A stretch of DNA of 7,798 nucleotides from positions 1 to 7,798 of the forward strand of contig JAOZTO010000102.1 of assembly GCA_029942265.1 (NCBI GenBank). Direction: 5' to 3'. Within the stretch, counting starts at the first letter, position 1; the number at the start of each line of letters is the position of its first letter. Made by a program: the position numbers and the translations under genes. Shown one piece after another: positions 1-6,681 of the stretch. Source of the stretch: Desulfocapsa sp. GTDB lineage: Bacteria; Desulfobacterota; Desulfobulbia; Desulfobulbales; Desulfocapsaceae. The notes under the pieces were generated by a model that did no database searches, was not told where the DNA came from, and saw only the letters and a program-made list of their open reading frames with translations.

Positions 1-49
1 TTTGACAATTCTGAAGAGTTTGGGCGAAAGGGCATTCTCGGACAGCCTC

Positions 50-1405
50 CTAGCAAGGTGCGGATCCGGGGGTTCTTGGAAAAGGAATAACTTCACGAAT
101 ATTACTCATCCCAGTTGCAAACTGTACCAAACGCTCAAAGCCAAGCCCAAACCCGGCATGTGGAACTGTACCGTAACGCCTGAGATCCAGATACCAGTCG
201 TATTCCTTCAAATCGATACCGGCATCAGTCATTCGCTGCGTCAACACATCGAGTCGTTCTTCACGCTGGGAACCGCCAACGATTTCACCAATGCCCGGCA
301 CCAGAATATCCATGGCTGCAACTGTTTTTCCATCGTCACTAACCCGCATATAAAAGGGTTTAATGGATGATGGATAATCAGTGACAATCACTGGGCATTT
401 ATATAACTTTTCGGTGAGATAGCGTTCATGTTCAGATTGCAGATCAATGCCCCACTCAACAGCATATTCAAATGTTTCAGACACTTTACTCAGTTGTGCC
501 ACCGCTTCTGTGTAGCTGATATGGACAAAATCTGTTGTGACAACATTCTTTAGCTTTTCAACTAAACCTTTTTCAATAAAGGCATCAAAGAGCTTCAAAT
601 CTTCCTGACAGTTATCCAGAACATCCTGCAACACATATTTAAGTAAATCAGTTGCAATCTCTATATTACAGCTAAGATCACAAAAAGCCATTTCTGGCTC
701 TATCATCCAAAATTCTGCCAGATGCCGACTGGTATTCGAGTTTTCAGCTCTAAATGTTGGGCCAAAAGTATAGACCTGACCAAGTGCCAGAGCATACACT
801 TCTGCCTGTAGCTGTCCGCTTACTGTAAGCCCTGCCTGCAAACCAAAAAACGGTTTATCTGTGGTTTCACCTGTTGCCCGCACTTGAAACATTTCACCAG
901 CTCCCTCACAATCACTGGTAGTTATAACGGGCGTATGTATCTGTGTGAAATCATGCGTATGAAAAAACTGCTGTACGGCGAAAGAGAGACGGGAGCGCAC
1001 CCGTGTAACAGCGCCGAGTGCATTTGTGCGAGGCCGCAAATGGCTGATTGACCGCAAGAACTCCAATGAATGACGTTTCTTCTGGAGGGGATAGGTTTCA
1101 GGATCGGCCCAGCCAAGAACCTGAACAGAATCGGCTTGAAGTTCCACATCCTGTCCTTTTGCTGGCGATTCCTGTAAAGTACCTGTCACAACCACACTGC
1201 ATCCAGCACTGAGTTTATTTATTTCCTCACTGTAATTGGCGAGTTTTTCACCTGCAAGTACCTGTAGATTTGCTAGGCAGGAGCCGTCATTTACTTCCAG
1301 GAAAGAAAATGATCCCGTATCTCTTCGAGTTCGTATCCAACCTTGAACAGTGATACAAGTTGCCACGTTTTTGTCTTGTAATACTTTTTTTATTCGTGTT
1401 GCCAT
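50..1405 (-). CDS. asnS: asparaginyl-tRNA synthetase
   Basis: Class IIb aminoacyl-tRNA synthetase that charges tRNA-Asn with asparagine using ATP in the cytoplasm. Visible are an N-terminal OB-fold anticodon-binding part (VQGWIRTRRD, then FLEVNDGSCLANLQVL), the family stretch HSLEFLRSISHLRPRTN, class II motif 2 (FRAENSNTSRHLAEFWMIEPE) and motif 3 (GFGLGFERL, then REVIPFPRTPG). GGSQREERLD is also typical. The start chosen (MATRIKKVLQ) is where similarity to known AsnRS N-termini begins and gives 451 aa; E. coli AsnRS is 466. An in-frame ATG at 1441 has a better Shine-Dalgarno (AAGGTG at 1446-1451) and would add 12 residues; an ATG at 1471 lies inside a hairpin and is unlikely. The C-terminus reads RTPGSAPC, whereas AsnRS usually ends in an aromatic residue (such as NAEF or NASF), so the last codons look altered. 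It follows the DUF89 gene on the same strand. Confidence 0.96.
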   Translation of the reverse strand: MATRIKKVLQDKNVATCITVQGWIRTRRDTGSFSFLEVNDGSCLANLQVLAGEKLANYSEEINKLSAGCSVVVTGTLQESPAKGQDVELQADSVQVLGWADPETYPLQKKRHSLEFLRSISHLRPRTNALGAVTRVRSRLSFAVQQFFHTHDFTQIHTPVITTSDCEGAGEMFQVRATGETTDKPFFGLQAGLTVSGQLQAEVYALALGQVYTFGPTFRAENSNTSRHLAEFWMIEPEMAFCDLSCNIEIATDLLKYVLQDVLDNCQEDLKLFDAFIEKGLVEKLKNVVTTDFVHISYTEAVAQLSKVSETFEYAVEWGIDLQSEHERYLTEKLYKCPVIVTDYPSSIKPFYMRVSDDGKTVAAMDILVPGIGEIVGGSQREERLDVLTQRMTDAGIDLKEYDWYLDLRRYGTVPHAGFGLGFERLVQFATGMSNIREVIPFPRTPGSAPC

Positions 1406-1454
1406 AACTTCATTCCATATATTGTTTTCTTGTAACTTCATCCAGCACCTTATA

Positions 1455-1495
1455 TTGGACATTCGAAGCATAGTTTGCTATGTGAGAATGTCCAA
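1455..1495 (-). repeat. hairpin in the asnS upstream region
   Basis: Perfect 10-bp arms (TTGGACATTC at 1455-1464, GAATGTCCAA at 1486-1495) enclose a small internal loop and a second 6-bp stem (GCATAG with CTATGT, one G-T pair) around a 4-base TTTG loop. On the minus strand it lies between the stop of the DUF89 gene and the asnS start, and the candidate SD AAGGTG begins only three bases after it. No U-tract follows, so it does not look like an intrinsic terminator; an RNA processing or stability element, a translation-control hairpin or a small palindromic repeat fits better. Confidence 0.6.
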
Positions 1496-1524
1496 ATGGA
1501 CGAAGATGGGGTATAGCTGAATAT

Positions 1525-2421
1525 TTACGATGCTTTATGGTGAAACAATACCAATTCACCAGTCCCAGGTAAGCACTCAACTGGGGTTGTACTTATTTCA
1601 GCAAGATGCACTCCCACCACAGAACATTTCACAGTCAAAAGGAAAAATATTTCCGCCTCCACCTCCGAGAGTGTTTCAAAATTACCCTGCCCCTTGGAGA
1701 TAATAAGATCTGCCTCGGCAAAAATCTTCTGTAATTCGTCGGAACAACTACCTAACGGAGTCCCTGGACATTGTGTTCCATTTTCAATAATTCGTGCAAT
1801 CGTATCAATACCACAGGCTTTGGCATCTGCAAGCAGTGCATCATTAATAATCGGCCCGCTTTTCACGGCAACAATCACCTTCAGGCCAATCTGTGCAAGT
1901 TCATTAATAACCAGCGAATCATACACGATCTCTCCGGAATTATCAGCTAGATAAAGAACAGTTGAATCTTTAGAAAGTGCTCGAATATGGCCTAAAAGAA
2001 TATCACTGTGATCGATAGCAAACGTGGTTGTCAGGCAATTTTCCATGGCCGCGTCCACGTCAAAACTCCGCATGGCACCGTAATCAATAATATTACCGCC
2101 AATGGCAAATCGTAATGCAATGGCTAATGAGTCTTCCCCCTCTGCCATTATCTTTTTACATTCTGGCAGAAATGAAAGCGCATGTTCATTGGATTCCTGC
2201 TTAGCCTCAAGATAAGGATCAAAACAGTTGCAAATCTCAGAAATTTTCCGATATACTGCTATGGAGTTTTCTGGAGGTGTTCGCTGTAAATCCATATCTG
2301 CAATAAGTTCAGCCACTTTTTGCAAAGCATGAAAATGCAGAGATTGATCATCAGTGGCAACTCGTGCGGCCTGTAGCGTTTGACGCAAATAACAGGGGAA
2401 ACAGTCAAGGGCAGTTTTCAC
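1525..2421 (-). CDS. DUF89 (ARMT1-like) family protein, putative metal-dependent damage-control phosphatase
   Basis: 298-residue protein of the DUF89 family. Members characterised elsewhere are metal-dependent phosphatases thought to remove harmful or surplus sugar- or cofactor-related phosphometabolites; the substrate here is unknown. The N-terminus has the Cys-x-x-Cys of the prokaryotic subgroup (DCFPC, C7 and C10). The core metal site is visible as LADNSGEIVYD (D160, N161, D168), followed by a conserved IIND (N193, D194) and SKGQGNFETL (from about residue 242), both typical of the family. The start is GTG at 2419-2421, preceded by AGGA about 8 bases upstream. It overlaps the upstream ttcA-like gene by 4 bases (GTGA), so the two are very likely cotranscribed and translationally coupled. 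Family assignment is firm; the reaction is inferred from the family. Confidence 0.88.
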   Translation of the reverse strand: MKTALDCFPCYLRQTLQAARVATDDQSLHFHALQKVAELIADMDLQRTPPENSIAVYRKISEICNCFDPYLEAKQESNEHALSFLPECKKIMAEGEDSLAIALRFAIGGNIIDYGAMRSFDVDAAMENCLTTTFAIDHSDILLGHIRALSKDSTVLYLADNSGEIVYDSLVINELAQIGLKVIVAVKSGPIINDALLADAKACGIDTIARIIENGTQCPGTPLGSCSDELQKIFAEADLIISKGQGNFETLSEVEAEIFFLLTVKCSVVGVHLAEISTTPVECLPGTGELVLFHHKAS

Positions 2422-3131
2422 AGCATATATCCTTTTCGTACATTTTTCATGGATGCAAATAGCGATTCCTTGGCACCTGGAATCTGTCTGTATATATCTT
2501 TCAACATACTCTGCACGTGTTCTCTTCTAGTGCTACCAGCCAATGGACAGAGATTGCTCACCGCCTGTAATCCTACTTTCTTGGCTATTGTTTGTACTTC
2601 CTGTTTGTCAATATAAGCAAGTGGGCGAATCACGGTAAGTCTGCCTGAAAACAGCTCTTGCTTAGGAACCATAGTGGAAATATTGCCACTATAAAACATA
2701 TTCATAAACAGGGTTTCCAGCAAATCATCTTTATGATGTCCAAAAGCAATTATATTACACTCAAGCTTCCTTGCAAGATCAAAAAGCTGTTTTCGTCGCA
2801 ATTTTGAACAGCTGTAACAATTTCTTTCCGTTTCATCTATTGGCAGGCTTTTTTCAACCTGTAAAGGCAACCCTGTTTTCTGCATTTCTTTCAATACTTG
2901 CTCAACTGGATTTGCATCAGGCATCTCTTTTGTCCACAAATCCATATCAATATGAACAGCACACAGCTCATAGTGAACAGGAGCTTTTTTCAGCCAATAC
3001 TCTAACAACCAAGCTAACACCAGACTGTCTATTCCACCAGAAACAGCAACCAGTACCCTATCTCCATCATTCAACATGGAGTAGTCGCACATGGCTTGCC
3101 CGATACGTTTATTGGTTTGGGATGAAATCAT
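2418..3131 (-). CDS. TtcA-like tRNA 2-thiocytidine synthase / PP-loop ATP pyrophosphatase
   Basis: 237-residue N-type ATP pyrophosphatase of the TtcA/TilS superfamily. The PP-loop is VAVSGGIDS (residues 28-36), where TtcA usually has SGGKDS. C105-x-x-C108 (NCYSCSKLRR) and a third cysteine C195 (SNLCPLAGSTRRE) are placed like the three cysteines that hold the [4Fe-4S] cluster of TtcA, and GHHKDDLLET (131-140) is the usual adenylation-domain motif. The C-terminal stretch (MLKDIYRQIPG, then LFASMKNV) also aligns with TtcA. TtcA thiolates C32 of some tRNAs, using ATP and a sulfur donor. The protein is shorter than E. coli TtcA (about 311 aa), so a related thiolase with another target is possible and no symbol is assigned. 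ATG start; only a weak SD (GAG) is seen. First gene of a probable ttcA-like/DUF89 pair, with asnS behind. Confidence 0.85.
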   Translation of the reverse strand: MISSQTNKRIGQAMCDYSMLNDGDRVLVAVSGGIDSLVLAWLLEYWLKKAPVHYELCAVHIDMDLWTKEMPDANPVEQVLKEMQKTGLPLQVEKSLPIDETERNCYSCSKLRRKQLFDLARKLECNIIAFGHHKDDLLETLFMNMFYSGNISTMVPKQELFSGRLTVIRPLAYIDKQEVQTIAKKVGLQAVSNLCPLAGSTRREHVQSMLKDIYRQIPGAKESLFASMKNVRKGYML

Positions 3132-3191
3132 GATGGCTCAAAATATACAGAGAGCATAGAGGAAAACAAGAAAAATCGTCAGAAATACAAA

Positions 3192-3227
3192 TGGCCACAA
3201 AATCGAATCAATCTGATTTTGCAGCCA
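3192..3227 (-). terminator. second hairpin between the receptor gene and the ttcA-like gene
   Basis: CAAAATC (3198-3204) pairs with GATTTTG (3215-3221) around a 10-base loop, and outside a 2x2 internal loop TGGC (3192-3195) pairs with GCCA (3224-3227). On the minus strand it is followed by T-rich sequence but not by a clean U-run. It may be a back-up terminator of the receptor gene or part of the ttcA-like gene leader. Confidence 0.35.
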
Positions 3228-3240
3228 ACTCGAACAATAA

Positions 3241-3264
3241 CAAAAGACGAGCGAGGGTCTTTTG
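3241..3264 (-). terminator. probable intrinsic terminator of the chemotaxis receptor gene
   Basis: Perfect 8-bp inverted repeat CAAAAGAC / GTCTTTTG with an 8-base loop, beginning about 12 bases after the receptor stop codon. On the minus strand the 3' arm runs into TTATTGTT, a moderate U-rich tail. Placement fits a terminator; the stem is A+T-rich, so strength is uncertain. Confidence 0.5.
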
Positions 3265-3276
3265 GATCAAATCATA

Positions 3277-4920
3277 TCAGGTTTTAAACTTTCCAACACG
3301 TTTTGACAAGTGAGTGGCAAGTGAGCTCAACTCTTCGGCCTTACCTGAAAGCTCATCACTTGAACTGTTAATATGTTCGATATCATGATTCACCGATGTA
3401 AGATCTGAAGAGACTTCCTGTGAAACAGCAGAACTCTGAGCAACATTTTCGGTAACTTCCATAATTCCAGCGGATGCTTGATCGACGTTTTCAGAAATTC
3501 CAATAGCCGTCTCAGCCTGTTCTTCCAGTGCAGTTGCAACTCCACCAACCAAGCCGTCCACAGTATTAATGATATCAGCAATAGAACTTATATCTTTAAC
3601 CGTATGATCTGTTGATTTCTGGATGGATTCAATTTTTGAGCGAATATCAAGGGTGGCTTCAGCCGTTTGCTGAGCAAGAGCTTTGATTTCATTTGCAACA
3701 ACAGCAAAGCCTTTTCCAGCCTCGCCAGCACGCGCCGCTTCAATTGTTGCATTCAATGCAAGCAAATTAGTCTGCTCGGAAATTTCAGTAATCGATTCTG
3801 TAACTTTACTAATTTCAGTTGCTGCAACTCCAAGTTCATCAACCCTGTTTGATGCTGACTCAGATTGGGCAACAGCTTCACTTGTCTTCACGCGCACTGT
3901 TTCAGTATCATTTGTAATAACTTTGATGGTATGTGTCATTGCACCAACAGATTCAGCAATCAAAGAAACGTTGGTAGCTGTTTCTTCTACTGCTGCGGCA
4001 ACAGAATTCATATTAACACTCATCTCTTCAGTTGCTGCGGCTACAGAATTGGCACGGGCTGAACTGTTTGCACATTCTTCAGATACTTCATGGGATATAC
4101 CCAACAAGCTGTCGGATGTGCTGTCAAGATTGGTGGCGTCAGACTCAATTTCGGACATAATCGATTGCAGATCAACAGCCATGGCATCTAGGCTGACTCC
4201 CATTTCACCGAGTTCATCGCTACCAGCTATTTCAGAGCGTGTGCGTAAATCACCAGATCCAAACTGCTGACAAAAAGATTTCATTCGTGCGATACGTTTG
4301 GTTATGCTGGAAATTATAATCATTGTCCAGGCCATAAAAGCAATACCCATCAATACAAGAACTATTTGAGTGGTTAAAAGTCTTGTGACAGATGCTTCAG
4401 CTTTTTTCTGCATCATATGAACTGCAGTATTCATTGCTTTTAGCAACTGTACATTTTCAACATCGATGCTTTTCAGATCTCCATCGGTATACGAATTGCT
4501 TAGTACTTTTTCCATGGTGCTTCTAAAAGGCTTCCACTGAGCTGACACCAACTTCAATTGAGCAAGAATTTCTCCTGTAGCAGCAGGACAAAACCTATAT
4601 TCAGTTGAATCAAGATTCGTTCCCAGTGGTGCTTTTCCGGAATTTTGCAGTGCAGAAAGTGTCATATCAAAAACTTTCATGGTGGAACGAGCTTTATCGG
4701 CAGAACCCTGCTCCTGCTTCCCACTCTTCGCTGAAACATACATAAAATGATAAAGTTCTTTAGTCATCTTCTGACTCAACATTCGTTGACGACCAGCAAG
4801 GTTAATAAGAAACCCGTCATCACTTTGCTGGTTTGTGTTCACATAAGTCGCAACAAACATCATCGTTATAATTGCAACAAAAACACCTGCAATAGCCAAT
4901 AATTTAACTTTAATAGTCAC
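3277..4920 (-). CDS. methyl-accepting chemotaxis protein with PilJ-type N-terminal sensor
   Basis: 547-residue inner-membrane chemoreceptor. TM1 is at about residues 6-27. The periplasmic part opens with [17 protein letters not shown] (39-55), the signature of the PilJ/NarX-like type IV pili MCP N-terminal domain, in place of a Cache or PAS sensor. TM2 is at about 184-206, then HAMP (about 207-259), then a long coiled-coil signalling domain. The CheA/CheW-contacting tip is intact ([18 protein letters not shown], then [15 protein letters not shown], about 383-416). Glu/Gln-rich helices such as [11 protein letters not shown] and [11 protein letters not shown] look like methylation sites. There is no C-terminal CheR-tethering pentapeptide (ends KRVGKFKT). 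The start is GTG (4918-4920) with a good SD, AGAGGTG, 5 bases upstream. It is a stand-alone gene: no che, pil or flagellar gene is beside it. Ligand unknown. Confidence 0.95.
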   Translation of the reverse strand: MTIKVKLLAIAGVFVAIITMMFVATYVNTNQQSDDGFLINLAGRQRMLSQKMTKELYHFMYVSAKSGKQEQGSADKARSTMKVFDMTLSALQNSGKAPLGTNLDSTEYRFCPAATGEILAQLKLVSAQWKPFRSTMEKVLSNSYTDGDLKSIDVENVQLLKAMNTAVHMMQKKAEASVTRLLTTQIVLVLMGIAFMAWTMIIISSITKRIARMKSFCQQFGSGDLRTRSEIAGSDELGEMGVSLDAMAVDLQSIMSEIESDATNLDSTSDSLLGISHEVSEECANSSARANSVAAATEEMSVNMNSVAAAVEETATNVSLIAESVGAMTHTIKVITNDTETVRVKTSEAVAQSESASNRVDELGVAATEISKVTESITEISEQTNLLALNATIEAARAGEAGKGFAVVANEIKALAQQTAEATLDIRSKIESIQKSTDHTVKDISSIADIINTVDGLVGGVATALEEQAETAIGISENVDQASAGIMEVTENVAQSSAVSQEVSSDLTSVNHDIEHINSSSDELSGKAEELSSLATHLSKRVGKFKT

Positions 4921-4932
4921 AGAACACCTCTT

Positions 4933-4973
4933 TAAAAACGTTTTTATATGATTAGAAATCTAATGTACCACAA
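4933..4973 (-). promoter_or_regulatory. candidate promoter with two palindromes upstream of the receptor gene
   Basis: On the minus strand TTGTGG (4968-4973) and CATATA (4945-4950) are 17 bases apart and could be -35 and -10 boxes. The spacer contains a perfect palindrome ATTAGA-aa-TCTAAT (4951-4964), placed where a repressor could block polymerase. A second palindrome, TAAAAACGTTTTTA (4933-4946), lies just downstream. The region is very A+T-rich, so chance matches are likely. Confidence 0.3.
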
Positions 4974-5053
4974 AATTACTATAAAATATACATATGCCAT
5001 TAAACTTCCAAAATCAAGCAGAAGCATACAATTATATCAGTCTTCAGACAATA

Positions 5054-5692
5054 CTATTCCTCAATTTTCTGAAAATATGGAAATTGCCGTAGACGCTCTT
5101 TTAATCCATCAGTACTCAATTCCCGAGCAGACAGCCACTTAAAACCACGCTTTTGAGCCTTGTCGAAAGAAAAAATATCTTCCAACAGTGCCTTTTGAGT
5201 TTCATCAAAAGAGGTTGCCCAGAAAACTATTCCGTTTTGCATGCCGATTAATTCCATAGAGAAAGCAACTGATGCTGGAGTGGCAACGGACATCTCTCCC
5301 CCCACCCGTTCCCTATATCTGGTAAGATCAACTTTGAGAATGGCACCACAGCCAGTTGCTCCTGCAATATCATGGATCTGCTGCAAGCTACTTACATCAG
5401 GATTTTCAATGATGGCAGTCAATTGATTATTGTTGAGCAGCTGAAAAGTATCGGTTCCGCCCAATTCTTCTTGCAAGACTGTATCAAAAATCGTTGCCGC
5501 TGCTGTCATCTTTTTTATTTGGGCAGCGGCCTGAAGTGTATCATCAAAAAGAGGAATCGTTGTGGGAATCACCGCAACACAGCTTAATTCAGGTAATGGT
5601 GCCAGATCTTCAGTTTCTTCGTTATCTATTGGTTTGGAACAAGATGACAACAGCAAAATAGCAACAGCAGATAGTGGGAAAAGTATTTTCAC
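5054..5692 (-). CDS. putative outer-membrane lipoprotein of unknown function
   Basis: 212 residues. The N-terminus is a lipoprotein signal peptide: Lys at position 2, a hydrophobic stretch (about 3-15) and the lipobox LSSC with C18 as the lipidated residue. Serine at +2 points to the outer membrane. The mature part begins with an acidic linker (about 22-33), then a mixed alpha/beta domain with VAVIPTT and a central GCGAILKVDLTRY segment; the order of elements recalls the small CsgG/LpoB/TolB-N-like lipoprotein folds, but I do not recognise a named family. The start is GTG (5690-5692) with AGAGGC about 5 bases upstream. It begins 48 bases after hisB with no clear terminator between, so it may share the hisB transcript; the gap holds a run of nine T on the coding strand (5719-5727). 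No functional link to histidine synthesis is apparent. Confidence 0.8.
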   Translation of the reverse strand: MKILFPLSAVAILLLSSCSKPIDNEETEDLAPLPELSCVAVIPTTIPLFDDTLQAAAQIKKMTAAATIFDTVLQEELGGTDTFQLLNNNQLTAIIENPDVSSLQQIHDIAGATGCGAILKVDLTRYRERVGGEMSVATPASVAFSMELIGMQNGIVFWATSFDETQKALLEDIFSFDKAQKRGFKWLSARELSTDGLKERLRQFPYFQKIEE

Positions 5693-5740
5693 AACAAGCC
5701 TCTTATATATGGTTTAGTAAAAAAAAATGTACTTTTAGAA

Positions 5741-6340
5741 TCACAACACTCCTTTTGACGACAATGTACCGGTAAGGCCGTCAAGATTACTAGTAGCCTG
5801 ATTCATAGCACGTGCCAGACCTTTAAAAACCGCCTCAATTATGTGGTGACTATTTTCCCCATGCAGAAGATCTATATGAAGGGTCACCCCAGCGTGTTGT
5901 GAAAATGCACGCATAAACTCAAGGGTCAAAGCTGTATCAAAAGTACCTAATTTCTGATCAGGAACCGCAGCTTTGTAATGCAGAAAAGGGCGATTGGAGA
6001 CATCAACGACAACACGAACCAGAGTTTCATCCATGGGCAGGTAGCAGAGGCCATATCGAGCAATTCCATCTTTATCACCAAGAGCTTTAGTAAATGCCTG
6101 CCCCAGACAGATACCAATGTCTTCGACACTATGATGGTCGTCCACTTCTGTATCGCCTGTGGCCTTAACAGTCAAATCAAAAAAACCATGGACACTGAAC
6201 AGAGTTAACATATGATCGAGAAAAGGAACTCCACAATCAATGTTATGTATACCGGTTCCAGTAACACGAAGCTTTACTGCAACATCAGTCTCCTTTGTTT
6301 TTCGTTTTACAGAAACATCTCTTTTTTTATCGTCATCCAC
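5741..6340 (-). CDS. hisB: imidazoleglycerol-phosphate dehydratase
   Basis: Catalyses dehydration of imidazole glycerol phosphate to imidazole acetol phosphate, the HisB step of histidine synthesis, in the cytoplasm with manganese. The metal-binding histidine motifs are intact: FLDHM near the N-terminus, DDHHSVED in the middle and HGENSHHIIEAVFK towards the C-terminus, and it ends SSKGVL like many homologues. It is the monofunctional form with no fused phosphatase domain. The first in-frame ATG (6350-6352) has no SD, while GTG at 6338-6340 has GAGG 6 bases upstream, so I place the start there (199 aa; 203 from the ATG). No other his gene is in the window, so histidine genes are probably scattered or this lies at the end of a cluster elsewhere. 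A lipoprotein gene follows 48 bases downstream. Confidence 0.96.
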   Translation of the reverse strand: MDDDKKRDVSVKRKTKETDVAVKLRVTGTGIHNIDCGVPFLDHMLTLFSVHGFFDLTVKATGDTEVDDHHSVEDIGICLGQAFTKALGDKDGIARYGLCYLPMDETLVRVVVDVSNRPFLHYKAAVPDQKLGTFDTALTLEFMRAFSQHAGVTLHIDLLHGENSHHIIEAVFKGLARAMNQATSNLDGLTGTLSSKGVL

Positions 6341-6344
6341 GGGC

Positions 6345-6350
6345 AACCTC
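6345..6350 (-). promoter_or_regulatory. ribosome binding site deciding the hisB start
   Basis: GAGGTT on the minus strand, with GAGG 6 bases before GTG at 6340. It overlaps the upstream ATG (6350-6352), which itself is preceded only by A/T-rich sequence with no purine SD. This favours the GTG start. Confidence 0.55.
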
Positions 6351-6367
6351 ATTTAAAAATAATAGTA

Positions 6368-6400
6368 AGGAACGGGGACGAAATAACTTCCCCCGTTCCT
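6368..6400. repeat. REP-like palindromic element
   Basis: Perfect 10-bp arms AGGAACGGGG (6368-6377) and CCCCGTTCCT (6391-6400) around a 13-base centre. It is far more G+C-rich than its surroundings. A matching left half (AAGGAACGGG, then AAATAAC at the same offset) occurs at 7676-7695. The look is that of REP elements associated with IS200-like (RAYT) transposases, an inference from pattern. On the minus strand it would form a hairpin in the hisB leader, followed by a T-rich stretch about 28 bases ahead of the start, so it could also act as an attenuator. Confidence 0.55.
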
Positions 6401-6417
6401 AATCGAGTTAAGATAAT

Positions 6418-6446
6418 ATTATAGTACACTTTTAACAGGAAAAACC
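6418..6446 (-). promoter_or_regulatory. candidate hisB promoter
   Basis: A perfect -10 box TATAAT (6418-6423) on the minus strand, with only a weak -35 candidate GGTTTT (6441-6446) at 17 bases. Transcription would start near 6411, giving a leader of about 70 bases that contains the palindrome at 6368-6400. Confidence 0.4.
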
Positions 6447-6510
6447 ACCTCTTTTTCACTATCAAAGAAGCTCTTTTTTAGTTTTAAAGCACATTAGGGT
6501 TATTTTTCTA

Positions 6511-6540
6511 TTGACAAGCCATAGCATTCATGAGTATTTT
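6511..6540 (+). promoter_or_regulatory. promoter of tRNA-Gly
   Basis: Perfect -35 TTGACA (6511-6516) and a -10-like TATTTT (6535-6540) with 18-base spacing. The start would fall near 6547, leaving a short 5' leader of about 18 bases before the mature tRNA at 6565. It may also serve rplM-rpsI by read-through. Confidence 0.6.
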
Positions 6541-6564
6541 AAATCCCGTTTTGTTTATATCTGA

Positions 6565-6639
6565 GCGGGAATAACTCAGTGGTAGAGTGTAACCTTGCCA
6601 AGGTTGAAGTCGCGAGTTCGAATCTCGTTTCCCGCTCCA
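6565..6639 (+). tRNA. tRNA-Gly (anticodon GCC)
   Basis: Cloverleaf is complete: acceptor GCGGGAA (6565-6571) pairs with TTCCCGC (6629-6635), discriminator T6636, and CCA is encoded (6637-6639). The D arm reads CTCAGTGGTAGAG. The anticodon loop TTGCCAA has GCC at 6597-6599, and the T arm contains GTTCGAATC. Length 75 with CCA. GCC reads glycine codons GGC and GGU. Confidence 0.97.
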
Positions 6640-6652
6640 TATTGAAAAGTTC

Positions 6653-6681
6653 AAAGGTTCGGCATTGTCGAACCTTTTTTT
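6653..6681 (+). terminator. intrinsic terminator after tRNA-Gly
   Basis: AAAGGTTCG (6653-6661) pairs with CGAACCTTT (6669-6677) around a 7-base loop, and the 3' arm runs into a seven-T tract (6675-6681). It stands only 33 bases before the rplM start, so rplM must rely on read-through or on a promoter overlapping this site. Confidence 0.8.

Noticed and set aside
2..370. 122-codon plus-strand frame at the left edge
   Set aside because: It is antisense to the well-supported 3' part of asnS and has no SD or recognisable domain.
922..1149. 75-codon minus-strand frame within asnS
   Set aside because: Same-strand shadow in another frame of the conserved asnS coding region.
2771..3133. 120-codon plus-strand frame
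   Set aside because: Antisense to the ttcA-like gene, whose motifs are intact on the minus strand.
3683..4270. 195-codon open frame on the plus strand inside the receptor gene
   Set aside because: It is antisense to the coiled-coil part of the chemoreceptor; its composition (Ser/Ala/Thr-rich) simply mirrors the receptor codons and no motif or SD is seen.
4974..5012. Possible sigma-54 type promoter (TGGCATATG) upstream of the receptor gene
   Set aside because: The GG element is present but there is no GC dinucleotide at the required spacing.
5040..5055. Short GTCT-GAAGAC type hairpin after the lipoprotein stop
   Set aside because: Only 4-5 pairs with a 2-base loop and no U-tract; too weak for a terminator.
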